From the NCBI GenBank assembly GCA_044220635.1, contig JBGAQP010000009.1, positions 1 through 64,000 on the forward strand: 64,000 nucleotides of DNA, given 5' to 3'. How positions within the stretch are numbered: position 1 is the stretch's first letter; every line of letters begins with the position of its first letter. Origin of the DNA: JBGAQP01 sp044220635 (GTDB lineage: Bacteria; Pseudomonadota; Gammaproteobacteria; Burkholderiales; Usitatibacteraceae). Shown piece after piece: positions 28,625-37,072 of this stretch. Below the pieces are notes generated by a model that was not told the origin of the DNA, ran no database searches, and was given only the letters and a program-made list of their open reading frames with translations. A program made the position numbers and the translations under genes.

Positions 28625-29935
28625 TCATTCCTTGTTGGCAGCCTGGAACTTGCGGAGGATCTCGTTGCCGCGCCGGACGGCCTCGTCCATGGCGGTCTTC
28701 GCGTCCTTCTTGCCGGAGAACACGTTCTCCATCTCCTCCTCGATCACCTCGCGGCCCTGCACGAAATTGCCGAAGCGCAGGCCCTTCGAGTTGGCCGTCG
28801 CCGGCTTGTTGGTGAGCTGCTTCACCGCGATGTCCGCCCCGGGGTTCTTGTCGTAGAAGCCGGACTTGCGCGTCATCTCGTAGGCGGCGTAGGTGATCGG
28901 CACGTAGCCGGTCCCGGTGTGCCACTCCATCTGGATCTCGGGCTTGGACAGGAACGCGAAGAACTTGGCCACGCCCTTGTAGGCGTTGTTCGTCTTGCCC
29001 CCCATCACCCAGAGCGAGGCGCCGCCGATGATGGAGTTCTGCGGGGCGCCCTTCACGTCGTCGTGGTAGGGGATGAAGTTGACCGACCACTCGAACTTGG
29101 CGGTGCGCCGGATGTTGGCCTGCGCGCCCGTGGACGAGGTGAGCATCGCGCACTCGCCGCTCGCGAACTTGGCCTCGGCCTGGTTGGTGCGCCCGGCGTA
29201 GGTGAAGAGCCCCTTCTTCGACATGTCGCCCAGCATCGCGATGTGGCGCACGTGCAGGGGCGAGTTGATCTGGAACACGGTGTCGAGGCCCCCCATCCCG
29301 TTCTCCTTCGTGCCGATGGGGACGTTGTGCCATGCGGAGAAGTTCTCGATGTGCATCCAGGAGGGCCACCCGGAGGTGTACACGCACTGCTGCCCGGCGG
29401 CCTTGAGCTTCTCGGCCGCGGCGAGGAACTCCTTCCAGGTCTTCGGCGCCTTGCTGGGATCGAGGCCGGCCTTCTTGTAGGCGTCCTTGTTGATGTAGAA
29501 GACGACCGTCGAGCTGTTGAACGGGAAGGACAGCATGTTGCCCTTCGTGTCCGTGTAGTAGCCGGACACCGGCGCGAGGTAGGCCTTCGGGTCGAAGGGC
29601 TCGTCGGCGTCCTTCATGAGCTTGTAGACCGGGACCACGGCGCCCTTGCCCGCCATCATCGTGGCCGTGCCGACCTCGAACACCTGGAGGATGTGCGGGG
29701 CATTGCCGGCGCGGTAGGCGGCGATCGCGTTGGTCATCGATTCGGGATAGCTGCCCTTGTAGCTCGGGACGACCTTGTAGGCCGTCTGGCTCGCGTTGAA
29801 CTTGTTGGCGAGCTCGTTCAGCTTGTCACCGAGCGCGCCGCCCATGGAATGCCACCATTGGATCTCGGTCTGGGCCTGGGCGCCGGTGGCGGCGAACGCC
29901 AGGGCGAGCGCGGCGATAGCGGACTTGCGCGTCAT
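28625..29935 (-). CDS. ugpB: sn-Glycerol-3-phosphate ABC importer, periplasmic binding protein
   Basis: A 436-residue solute-binding protein. The first 21 residues are a signal peptide ending in GAQA, and the mature protein opens TEIQWWHSMGGALGDKLNEL, which is the UgpB signature. It captures sn-glycerol-3-phosphate (and in some systems glycerophosphodiesters) in the periplasm and delivers it to UgpAE. A good AAGGAG ribosome site precedes the ATG. It is first in the operon B-A-E-C. The divergent glpK about 2.4 kb away fits uptake and phosphorylation of glycerol compounds as a regional theme. I see no pho box. Confidence 0.94.
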   Translation of the reverse strand: MTRKSAIAALALAFAATGAQAQTEIQWWHSMGGALGDKLNELANKFNASQTAYKVVPSYKGSYPESMTNAIAAYRAGNAPHILQVFEVGTATMMAGKGAVVPVYKLMKDADEPFDPKAYLAPVSGYYTDTKGNMLSFPFNSSTVVFYINKDAYKKAGLDPSKAPKTWKEFLAAAEKLKAAGQQCVYTSGWPSWMHIENFSAWHNVPIGTKENGMGGLDTVFQINSPLHVRHIAMLGDMSKKGLFTYAGRTNQAEAKFASGECAMLTSSTGAQANIRRTAKFEWSVNFIPYHDDVKGAPQNSIIGGASLWVMGGKTNNAYKGVAKFFAFLSKPEIQMEWHTGTGYVPITYAAYEMTRKSGFYDKNPGADIAVKQLTNKPATANSKGLRFGNFVQGREVIEEEMENVFSGKKDAKTAMDEAVRRGNEILRKFQAANKE

Positions 29936-29990
29936 GATTTCGTACTCCTTGGTCGAATGGGGTCGCGCTGCGACGAACTGTTCTTTTGGG

Positions 29991-30007
29991 GTCCGGGGAG
30001 CCCGGAC
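29991..30007. repeat. Inverted repeat upstream of ugpB
   Basis: GTCCGGG and CCCGGAC separated by GAG, a perfect 7-base dyad 56 bases ahead of the ugpB start. A second short dyad GAACTGTTC lies at about 29975-29983. Either may be an operator for the ugp operon. No regulator gene is adjacent. Confidence 0.4.
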
Positions 30008-30083
30008 GGTGCCTAATGTTACAACGCCCGGCGGCGGCGCGCGTTTCGCTTCCGTGACGCCGTGCCGCGATCCCGCGCGCGCT

Positions 30084-30344
30084 TCACCCTCCCGAGAGGG
30101 CAGCCACCACGAGCACCTCGTCGCCGGTCGCGAGCCGCACGCCGAGGCCCGCGGCCTGCTCGCGGTTCACGAAGACCTTGATGTGCGGGCGGATCGCGTC
30201 CTGCTCGTCGACCATCCGGAAGCGGATGCCGGGAAAGCGCCGGTCGAGGTCCCGGACGAGCTCGGCGAGCGTGGCGCCCTCGCCCTCGACCTCGCGCCGG
30301 CCGGCGGTGTACTCCGCGAGCGGGCTGGGAATCACCACCCTCAT
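30084..30344 (-). CDS. MoaD/ThiS-family ubiquitin-like sulfur carrier
   Basis: An 86-residue beta-grasp protein ending in Ser-Gly-Gly, the C-terminal diglycine that is adenylated and thiocarboxylated in MoaD and ThiS. The body reads MRVVIPSPLAEYTAGRREVE, ATLAELVRDLDRRFPGIRFR, VFVNREQ and LATGDEVLVVAALSGG, following the MoaD pattern. No moaE, moeB or thi gene is nearby. Its start overlaps the stop of the BNR-repeat gene by four bases, so the two are a coupled pair. The ATG at 30344 is chosen because it gives the family start; an earlier in-frame start adds 16 unsupported residues. Confidence 0.85.
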   Translation of the reverse strand: MRVVIPSPLAEYTAGRREVEGEGATLAELVRDLDRRFPGIRFRMVDEQDAIRPHIKVFVNREQAAGLGVRLATGDEVLVVAALSGG

Positions 30345-31468
30345 TTCGCCGCCGCAGTCTCCACCGCGTAGACGTGGGGCAGGTGCAGGCACAGGCAGTG
30401 CCAGGCGCGGCCCTCGTCGAAGCTCGCCCAGACTTCGCCGCCCGTGGTCCCGAAGTACAGGCCCACGGGATCGAGGGCGTCGGCGGCCATTGCCTGGCGC
30501 TTCACCGTGAACCAGGCCTGGGCACGGGGAAGCCCGCGGTCGAGGCGACGCCAGGAGGCGCCCGCGTCCCGCGTGCCGTAGACCGCGGGCCGGCCGCCGA
30601 CCGAAACCCGCGGCCAGACGGTGGTGCCGTCCATCGGGAACACCCAGGCGGTCTTCGGGTCGCGGGGATGCAGCACCATCGGGAAGCCGATATCGCCGAT
30701 GGCCTCGGGCATGTTGCGGCCGATGCGCTCCCAGCGATCCGCCGCGCGCTCGAGCCGGTAGATGCCGCAGTGGTTCTGCTGGTAGACGACGTCGCGCACC
30801 GCGGGATGCACCCGCAGGCAGTGGGGGTCGTGCCCGAAGGGCGCCTCGGGGTCGGGGAGGAAGTCCGCCGCGCAGCCGCGGTTGAGCGGCGACCAGGTCG
30901 CGCCATGGTCACGCGTCTCGAAGACTCCGCCCCCGGACAGCCCGATGTACAGGTGCGCCGGGTCGAAGGGATCGACGTTGATCGAATGCAGGGTCCCGCC
31001 GTCGGGCGGGGCGTCCTGGGGCCCGCCGATCCACCGGCGGCGCTGCGGGTGCGCGTTGAATCCGCCCACGCCCTGCCAGGACTGCCCCGCATCCTCGGAG
31101 ACGAACAGGGCCTGGGGCGAGGTGCCCGCGTACCACCGCCCGGGCTCGGTGGCGTGGGCCGGCGTGAGCCAGAAGACGTGCCCCACCGCCTCGCCCGCCT
31201 CGTCGCCGCTCGCCTTCGGGAACGCGGGGGGAACGCGCGATTCCTTCCAGGTCCTGCCGAGGTCCGTCGAACGGAACACCGTCGGCCCGAGGTGGCCGGC
31301 GCGCACCGCCGCGAGCAGCGTGCGCCCGTCGCGCGGATCGAGGACGGCGTGGTTGACGACCTGCCCGAGGAAATGGGGCCCGTCGATCGACCAGCGCGCG
31401 CGGGCGCGGTCCGCCTTCAGGACGAAGAGCCCCTTGCGGGTGGCGACGAGGACCAGGAGCGCGGGCAT
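30341..31468 (-). CDS. BNR/Asp-box beta-propeller protein (sialidase-like fold)
   Basis: A 375-residue predicted beta-propeller. At least five Asp-box (S/TxDxGxxW) repeats are visible: STDLGRTW, SEDAGQSW, TRDHGATW, TRDAGASW and SFDEGRAW, spaced about one blade apart. No signal peptide is present (MPALLVLVATRKGLFVLKAD is a first blade strand), so it is probably cytoplasmic, unlike secreted sialidases. No sialidase catalytic triad (Tyr/Glu/Asp with the RIP motif) is seen. The overlap with the ubiquitin-like gene suggests a shared function, which is unknown. Confidence 0.82.
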   Translation of the reverse strand: MPALLVLVATRKGLFVLKADRARARWSIDGPHFLGQVVNHAVLDPRDGRTLLAAVRAGHLGPTVFRSTDLGRTWKESRVPPAFPKASGDEAGEAVGHVFWLTPAHATEPGRWYAGTSPQALFVSEDAGQSWQGVGGFNAHPQRRRWIGGPQDAPPDGGTLHSINVDPFDPAHLYIGLSGGGVFETRDHGATWSPLNRGCAADFLPDPEAPFGHDPHCLRVHPAVRDVVYQQNHCGIYRLERAADRWERIGRNMPEAIGDIGFPMVLHPRDPKTAWVFPMDGTTVWPRVSVGGRPAVYGTRDAGASWRRLDRGLPRAQAWFTVKRQAMAADALDPVGLYFGTTGGEVWASFDEGRAWHCLCLHLPHVYAVETAAAK

Positions 31469-31490
31469 CGCGGCGCCCGGGCGGACGGGA

Positions 31491-32306
31491 CTACTCGTCC
31501 TTCTTGATGAGCGACTTGAGCGAGCCCAGGAGCCCGCGCTTTTCCTCCGCGGGCGCGGGGGCGGGAGCGGGCGCGGGCCGCGGCGCCTGCGCCACGGCGG
31601 CCTGCGGCGCGGGCTTGGGCTTGGCCGGGGGCGGCGCGGCCGGCCTCACGTTGAGCACGGAGCGCTTGACGATCTCGGCCCATTCGTTCGGCCGCCCGAG
31701 GAGGTACTTGGCGAACTCCTCGACCGCGTGGTCGTTCATCTCCTGGGCCATCAGGTTGAAGAGGTCGACCTCGAACATGCCGACGTTCTTCGCGACGATC
31801 TTCATGCGGCCGGTCTCGTGGTCGCCCTCGATCTTCGCCTGGACGCGGAAGTCGCAGGCGACCTTGAAGATCTCGTGGGTGATGACCTTCCTCTGGTCGC
31901 GGTACTGCTCGCTTTTGTGCTCGATGTTGGACGACCAGAGCGTGTCACGGAACTTCTCCATGTCGTCGGGGCCCTTCTTGATCGTCAGGACCTTGTCCGA
32001 CCAGCAGCGGAAGGCGATGTGGACCTCGCCGTAGTAGTCCTTGTCGATGAAGTGCTTCGAGCGGAAGTCGCAGTAGAAGTCCTTGAAGATGAGCCCGCCG
32101 ATGTCGCCCACCGTCGGCAGCTTGTAGACGTAGGGGACCGGCATCTGGACGACGTTCAGCTGCTTGCCGAGGTCGTTCAGGTAGATGAAGGTGCGCCGCA
32201 GGGCATGGTCGACCGCCACCGCGTTGCCGCGCAGGCTCTCGGTGCGGTCGGTGTCCTGCGCCTTGAGTGCGTCGGCCTGCTTCTTGAGATCGTCTAGGAG
32301 TCCCAC
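31491..32306 (-). CDS. Conserved protein of unknown function
   Basis: A 271-residue soluble protein I do not recognise by family. Residues 1-210 look globular and well conserved in style (FIYLNDLGKQLNVVQMP, FKDFYCDFRSKHFIDKDYYG), with no membrane segment or signal peptide. Residues 215-255 are a low-complexity Ala/Pro/Lys linker, and the protein ends with a short amphipathic tail EKRGLLGSLKSLIKKDE. That tail echoes the N-terminal helix MGLLDDLKKQADALKAQ, so both ends may bind a membrane or a partner. It lies 22 bases ahead of the BNR gene and is divergent from glpK. Confidence 0.75.
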   Translation of the reverse strand: MGLLDDLKKQADALKAQDTDRTESLRGNAVAVDHALRRTFIYLNDLGKQLNVVQMPVPYVYKLPTVGDIGGLIFKDFYCDFRSKHFIDKDYYGEVHIAFRCWSDKVLTIKKGPDDMEKFRDTLWSSNIEHKSEQYRDQRKVITHEIFKVACDFRVQAKIEGDHETGRMKIVAKNVGMFEVDLFNLMAQEMNDHAVEEFAKYLLGRPNEWAEIVKRSVLNVRPAAPPPAKPKPAPQAAVAQAPRPAPAPAPAPAEEKRGLLGSLKSLIKKDE

Positions 32307-32391
32307 GGGGAACCCTCCCGAGATTCCGGATTATCAGGGTGAATCTTAACTTATCATTGCCGCAAAATCAGGAGCCGGGCACTTCCCCGCC

Positions 32392-33885
32392 ATGAAGGCC
32401 GTTCTCGCCCTCGACCAGGGCACGACGAGCTCGCGCGCCATCGCCTTCGGGCGCGGGGGTGTCGTCCTGGCGATGGCGCAGCAAGAATTCCGCCAGATCT
32501 TCCCCCGGCCGGGCTGGGTCGAGCACGACGCCGAGGAGATCTGGCGCACCCAGCGCGACGCGGCCGGGCGGGCGCTCGCGGCCTCCGGGCTTCGCGCCGG
32601 GGACATTGCGGCCATCGGCATCGCCAACCAGCGGGAGACGACGGTCCTCTGGGATCGGGCGACCGGGCGGCCGCTCGCCAACGCCATCGTCTGGCAGGAC
32701 CGACGCACCGCGTCGCGATGTGACGCGTTGCGACAGGCCGGCCACGAGGCGCTGTTCATGGAGCGCACGGGGCTCGTCCTCGACGCCTACTTCTCGGGGA
32801 CCAAGCTCGCGTGGCTCCTCGATCACCTGCCGGGGGCCCGCGAGCGCGCCGCGCGCGGCGAGCTCGCCTTCGGGACGATCGACAGCTGGCTCGTCTGGAA
32901 CCTGTCGGGCGGCGCCGCGCACCTGACCGACGCGAGCAACGCCTCGCGCACCCTGCTCCTCAACCTCCACACCCTCGACTGGGACGAGGAGCTCCTCGCG
33001 ATCCTCGGCATCCCGCGCGCGGTGCTGCCGACCGTCGTCGCCTCGAGCGGCGTGGCCGCGCGCACCCGCTGCGAGGGCCTTCCCGCGGGCATCCCGATTG
33101 CCGGGATCGCGGGCGACCAGCAGTCGGCGCTCTTCGGCCAGGCCTGCCACCGGCCGGGGATGGCCAAGAACACGTACGGGACCGGCTGCTTCCTGCTCAT
33201 GAACACCGGCGGGAGGCCCGCCGCCTCGACCAACCGCCTCCTCGCGACCGTGGCCTGTCGCCAGGGCCCGGGCGCGCACTACGCGCTCGAGGGCAGCGTC
33301 TTCATCGCCGGCGCCGCGGTCCAGTGGCTGCGCGACGGCCTGGGGCTCATCGCGAGCTCCGCCGAGGTCGAGGGGCTCGCGGCAAGCGTTCCCGACGCGG
33401 GCGGCGTGTACTTCGTGCCCGCCCTCTCCGGGCTGGGGGCGCCTTACTGGGATCCCCACGCGCGCGGGGCGATCGTCGGGCTCACGCGGGGGGCGACGCG
33501 CGCGCACCTTGCCCGCGCCACGCTCGAGGCGATCGCCTTCCAGAGCGCGGAGCTGATCGAGGCCATGGCCGCCGATTCGGGCATCGCGCTCACGGAGCTG
33601 CGCGTCGACGGCGGCGCGACCGCCAACAACCTGCTCATGCAGATGCAGGCCGACCTCCTCGGGGTCCCGGTGGTGCGGCCGAAAGTCACCGAGACCACCG
33701 CGCTCGGCGCCGCCTACCTCGCGGGCCTCGCCACGGGCTTCTGGCAGGACGAGGCCGAGATCGCCGCCCTCTGGGCGCGGGACCGGGCGTTCGAGCCGGC
33801 CGCCGGCGCCGGGCGCGCGGCCGAGCGCCTCGCGGGCTGGAAGCGCGCGGTCCACCGCACCCGCGACTGGGCGCGCGAGGACTGA
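32392..33885 (+). CDS. glpK: Glycerol kinase
   Basis: A 497-residue FGGY-family kinase that phosphorylates glycerol to sn-glycerol-3-phosphate. It starts KAVLALDQGTTSSRAI with the ATP loop, has RPGWVEHDAEEIW, the FGGY motif region GIAGDQQSALFGQACH, and the C-terminal ATP-site ELRVDGGATANNLLMQ. Length is standard (E. coli 502). It is a single gene, divergent from the unknown protein at 31491 and convergent with orn 13 bases on. Its product is the same compound imported by the ugp system 2.4 kb away. No glpF, glpD or glpR lies within the window. Confidence 0.95.
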   Translation: MKAVLALDQGTTSSRAIAFGRGGVVLAMAQQEFRQIFPRPGWVEHDAEEIWRTQRDAAGRALAASGLRAGDIAAIGIANQRETTVLWDRATGRPLANAIVWQDRRTASRCDALRQAGHEALFMERTGLVLDAYFSGTKLAWLLDHLPGARERAARGELAFGTIDSWLVWNLSGGAAHLTDASNASRTLLLNLHTLDWDEELLAILGIPRAVLPTVVASSGVAARTRCEGLPAGIPIAGIAGDQQSALFGQACHRPGMAKNTYGTGCFLLMNTGGRPAASTNRLLATVACRQGPGAHYALEGSVFIAGAAVQWLRDGLGLIASSAEVEGLAASVPDAGGVYFVPALSGLGAPYWDPHARGAIVGLTRGATRAHLARATLEAIAFQSAELIEAMAADSGIALTELRVDGGATANNLLMQMQADLLGVPVVRPKVTETTALGAAYLAGLATGFWQDEAEIAALWARDRAFEPAAGAGRAAERLAGWKRAVHRTRDWARED

Positions 33886-33898
33886 GGGCAGGGCCGGC

Positions 33899-34462
33899 TC
33901 AGCCGGCCGCGGGAGGCTCGAGCCGCAGGAAGGTCGCGCGGTAGTGCCGCAGCTCCTCGATCGACTCGTAGACGTCGGCGAGCGCCTCGTGGCGGCCCTC
34001 CTTCGCCACGCCCGCGAGCACGTCGGGGCGCCAGCGCCGCGCGAGCTCCTTCAGCGTGGAGACGTCGATGATGCGGTAGTGCAGGTAGCTGTCGAAGGCG
34101 GGCAGGTAGCGCGCCATGAAGCGGCGGTCCTGGTGCACGGTGTTGCCGCACAGGGGCGAGCCCCCGGCGGGGACGATGGGCTTCAGGAACTCGATGAGCC
34201 GCGCCTCGCACTCGGCCTCGGTGAGCGTCGAGGCGCGCACCTTCTCGACGAGACCCGAACGGCCGTGGGTGGCCTTGTTCCAGCTGTCCATCGCCTCGAG
34301 GACCTCGTCGGGCTGGTGGACGACGAGCACCGGCGCCTCGGCGATCGTGTTCAGGTCGGCGTCGGTGACGACCATCGCCACCTCGAGGATGCGGTCGCGC
34401 TCGGGAACGAGTCCCGACATTTCCATGTCAATCCAGACCAGCGGGTTTTTTTCCTGTGCCAT
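33899..34462 (-). CDS. orn: Oligoribonuclease
   Basis: A 187-residue DEDDh exonuclease that degrades 2-5-mer RNA and pGpG, the linear product of cyclic di-GMP breakdown. The motifs are LVWIDMEMSGL (first Asp-Glu), HVDS-equivalent MDSWNKATHGRSGL, and a later HQDRRFMARYLPAFDSYLHY with LHYRIIDVSTLKEL (third motif). The ATG at 34462 gives MAQEKNPLVW, the family start. It is divergent from the Ste24 peptidase gene, an arrangement standard in betaproteobacteria. Confidence 0.96.
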   Translation of the reverse strand: MAQEKNPLVWIDMEMSGLVPERDRILEVAMVVTDADLNTIAEAPVLVVHQPDEVLEAMDSWNKATHGRSGLVEKVRASTLTEAECEARLIEFLKPIVPAGGSPLCGNTVHQDRRFMARYLPAFDSYLHYRIIDVSTLKELARRWRPDVLAGVAKEGRHEALADVYESIEELRHYRATFLRLEPPAAG

Positions 34463-34543
34463 AGAATCCGGGGCGCCCCCGGGGTTTCGGGGCGCGCGAT
34501 CGCGTGGCGATTGTGTCACGCCGGGACCCCTTCCACCAGACTC

Positions 34544-35791
34544 GTGAACGCCTTCGCCGCCGTCTTCCTCGCCTTCGCGCTCGCCGCCCTCGCCGCCCGG
34601 TGCTGGCTGCTGTCGCGCCACGCCCGCCACGTCGCACGCCACCGCGCCCGCCTTCCCGAGGGCTTCGAGGGGCTGGTCCCGCTCGAGGCCCACCAGCGCG
34701 CCGCCGACTACACGCGGGAAAAGGTGCGCCTCGCGCTCGCCGAGGCGGCCGTGCTCGACGGCGCGCTCCTGCTCGCCCTCACGCTCGGCGGGGGGCTCGC
34801 CGCCGTCGATGCCGCCGCGGGCCGGTGGCTCGGCGAAGGCACGCTGCGGGAACTCGCGACCGTGTTCGGCGTGCTCGCCCTCGGAGCGCTCGCGGCGCTG
34901 CCCTTCGACCTCGCGCGCACCTTCGGGATCGAGGCGCGGTTCGGGTTCAACAAGACCACGCCCGCGGTGTTCCTCGCGGACCTCGCCAAGGCCGCCGCGC
35001 TCGCGGTGGCCCTGGGCGCGCCGGTCCTCCTCGCCGTCTTCTGGTTCCTCGAGGCCGCGGGTCGCTGGTGGTGGGCCTACACCTGGGTCGCGTGGGTCGG
35101 CTTCTCGCTGGCGCTGGTGGCCGTCTACCCGCGCTGGATCGCCCCGCTCTTCAACCGCTTCGTGCCCCTCGAGGACGGCGAGCTGAGGCGGCGCATCGAA
35201 GCGCTCGTGGCCCGCTGCGGCTTCCGCGCCGAGGGGCTGTTCGTGATGGACGGCTCCCGGCGCTCCAGCCACGGCAACGCCTACTTCACCGGCTTCGGGC
35301 GCACGAAGCGCATCGTCTTCTTCGACACGCTCGTCGAGCGCCTCACGCCCGGGGAGATCGAGGCCGTGCTCGCGCACGAGCTCGGCCATTTCGCGCGGGG
35401 CCACATTCCCCGCATGCTCGCGGTGCGCTTCGCCCTGGCGCTGGCGCTGCTCGCCGCCATGGGCTGGCTCATCCAGGAGCCCGCCTACTACCGGGCGCTC
35501 GGCCTCGCCCAGGGCCACCCCGGCGCCGCGCTCGCCGGCTTCGCCCTGGTCCTGCCCGTCTTCATGTTCCCGCTCCAGCCCCTCGCGAGCCTGCTCGCGC
35601 GCGCCCACGAGTTCGAGGCGGACGCCTTCGCCGCGCGCCACGCCTCGGCCGGGGACCTGGTGAGCGCGCTCGCCAAGCTCTATCGCGACAACGCCGCCAC
35701 CCTCACGCCCGATCCGCTGCATTCGCTGGTGTATGATTCCCACCCTCCCGCGGCGCTGCGCATCGCCCACCTGAAGGACGCCACCCCATGA
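34544..35791 (+). CDS. Ste24-type M48 zinc metallopeptidase
   Basis: A 415-residue membrane peptidase of the CAAX-protease/Ste24 family. The zinc motif HELGHFARGH is near residue 278 and a third-ligand region FEADAFAARH near 358. Around seven hydrophobic segments are visible, starting with FAAVFLAFALAALAARCWLL, and the lumenal-type motif FGFNKTTPAVFLADL typical of Ste24. The GTG at 34544 is preferred because it gives a protein of usual length; ATG starts further upstream in frame run through the orn gene. It is followed by the pterin dehydratase gene with a four-base overlap. It likely cleaves abnormal or clogged membrane proteins in quality control. Confidence 0.88.
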   Translation: MNAFAAVFLAFALAALAARCWLLSRHARHVARHRARLPEGFEGLVPLEAHQRAADYTREKVRLALAEAAVLDGALLLALTLGGGLAAVDAAAGRWLGEGTLRELATVFGVLALGALAALPFDLARTFGIEARFGFNKTTPAVFLADLAKAAALAVALGAPVLLAVFWFLEAAGRWWWAYTWVAWVGFSLALVAVYPRWIAPLFNRFVPLEDGELRRRIEALVARCGFRAEGLFVMDGSRRSSHGNAYFTGFGRTKRIVFFDTLVERLTPGEIEAVLAHELGHFARGHIPRMLAVRFALALALLAAMGWLIQEPAYYRALGLAQGHPGAALAGFALVLPVFMFPLQPLASLLARAHEFEADAFAARHASAGDLVSALAKLYRDNAATLTPDPLHSLVYDSHPPAALRIAHLKDATP

Positions 35792-36117
35792 ACGAACTCG
35801 CGCGCAAGAAGTGCGTGCCCTGCGAAGGCGGCGTCGCCCCGCTCACCCCCGAGCAGATCCGCCCGATGTTGAAGGGCCTGGCGGGCTGGGAGCTCGACGG
35901 CAAGGCCATCGCGAAGACCTACCGCTTCAAGGACTACTTCGACACGATGGCGTTCGTGAACGCCGCCGCCTGGGTCTCGCACCGCGAGGACCACCACCCG
36001 GACCTGCTGGTGGGCTACAACCAGTGCCGCGTGTCCTACGTCACGCACGCGATCGACGGCCTGTCGGAGAACGACTTCATCTGCGCGGCCAAGCTCGACG
36101 CCCTGTTCGAGATCTGA
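35788..36117 (+). CDS. phhB: Pterin-4a-carbinolamine dehydratase
   Basis: A 109-residue protein that dehydrates 4a-hydroxytetrahydropterin, usually recycling the cofactor of phenylalanine hydroxylase. The active-site stretch HREDHHPDLLVGYNQC and YVTHAIDGLSENDF match the family. An N-terminal CVPCEGG motif is a common extra in proteobacterial members. The ATG overlaps the peptidase stop (ATGA). No phhA is in the window. In betaproteobacteria it often lies in this spot without phhA, so a moonlighting or molybdopterin-linked role is possible. Confidence 0.93.
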   Translation: MNELARKKCVPCEGGVAPLTPEQIRPMLKGLAGWELDGKAIAKTYRFKDYFDTMAFVNAAAWVSHREDHHPDLLVGYNQCRVSYVTHAIDGLSENDFICAAKLDALFEI

Positions 36118-36136
36118 GGCGGCCGGCCGCGCGCGC

Positions 36137-37063
36137 ATGACGACCCGCCGGGAACGCGAGCAGCAGGTCGTCGCCGAGGGGCGCGTCATCGCCGATTTCG
36201 GGCGCGAGTTCCTCGTCGAGATCTCCGACCGGCGCCAGATCGTGTGCACCCGCAAGGGCAAGCGCCAGGACGCGGCCTGCGGGGATTTCGTCGAGGTGCG
36301 CCTCACGGGCTCCGCGCAGGGCTCCATCGAGCGCGTGGGCACGCGGCGCAACCTCCTCTACCGCTCCGACCAGTGGCGCGAGAAGACGCTGGCGGCGAAC
36401 GTGGACCAGGCGGTCGTGCTGCTCGCGCCGAAGCCCGCCTTCAGCGAGGCCTTCCTCAACCTGAGCCTCGTCGCCTGCGAGGCCGCGGGCATCCCGGTGA
36501 TCGTCGCGCTCAACAAGTCCGACCTCCCGGAGCACGCCGTGGCGCTGAAGGCCCTTTCGGGTTACGAGAAGATCGGCTACCCGGTCGTGTCGATGTCGGC
36601 GAAGTTCGACGTCGCGCCCCTGCTGCCGCACCTCGAGGGCCGGCTCACGCTGCTCGTGGGCCAGAGCGGCATGGGCAAGTCGAAGACGGTGAACGCGCTG
36701 GTGATGAACGAGGTGGCGCGCGTGGGCGAGCTCACCGCCTCGCTCGGCTCGGGGGCCCACACGACCACGTTCTCCCGCCTCTACCGGCTCGACCGCGACA
36801 CCGCGATCGTCGACACGCCCGGATTCCAGTCCTTCGGGCTCTTCCACCTGACCGAGGACCAGATCGGCGAGGCGATGCGCGAATTCCGGCCCTTCCTCGG
36901 CGCCTGCCGCTTCAACGACTGCGCCCACCTGAACGAGCCCGGCTGCGCGGTGATCGAGGCGAGCGCCCGGGGCGCCATCGCCCCCGAGCGGCTGTCCTTC
37001 TACCAGGTCCTCATCGAGCAGCAACGGGAACTGCACGAGCAGCACCCCGACTGGTCGCGCTGA
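36137..37063 (+). CDS. rsgA: Ribosome small-subunit GTPase RsgA
   Basis: A 308-residue circularly permuted GTPase that helps mature the 30S subunit. It begins with an OB-fold, then the permuted order NKSD (G4), SMSAKF (G5), GQSGMGKSKTVNALV (G1), and DTPGFQSFGL (G3). It ends with the Cys-rich zinc knuckle CRFNDCAHLNEPGCAV. The P-loop has Lys-Thr-Val after GKS, where many RsgA have Ser-Leu-Ile, a mild variant. It is 19 bases downstream of phhB and convergent with the radical SAM gene. Confidence 0.95.
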   Translation: MTTRREREQQVVAEGRVIADFGREFLVEISDRRQIVCTRKGKRQDAACGDFVEVRLTGSAQGSIERVGTRRNLLYRSDQWREKTLAANVDQAVVLLAPKPAFSEAFLNLSLVACEAAGIPVIVALNKSDLPEHAVALKALSGYEKIGYPVVSMSAKFDVAPLLPHLEGRLTLLVGQSGMGKSKTVNALVMNEVARVGELTASLGSGAHTTTFSRLYRLDRDTAIVDTPGFQSFGLFHLTEDQIGEAMREFRPFLGACRFNDCAHLNEPGCAVIEASARGAIAPERLSFYQVLIEQQRELHEQHPDWSR

Positions 37064-37072
37064 AGCGGGCGC

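Noticed and set aside
34103..34543. Longer ATG start for the Ste24 peptidase
   Set aside because: The in-frame upstream extension runs through orn on the other strand and has no ribosome site or family match; the GTG at 34544 gives the usual length.
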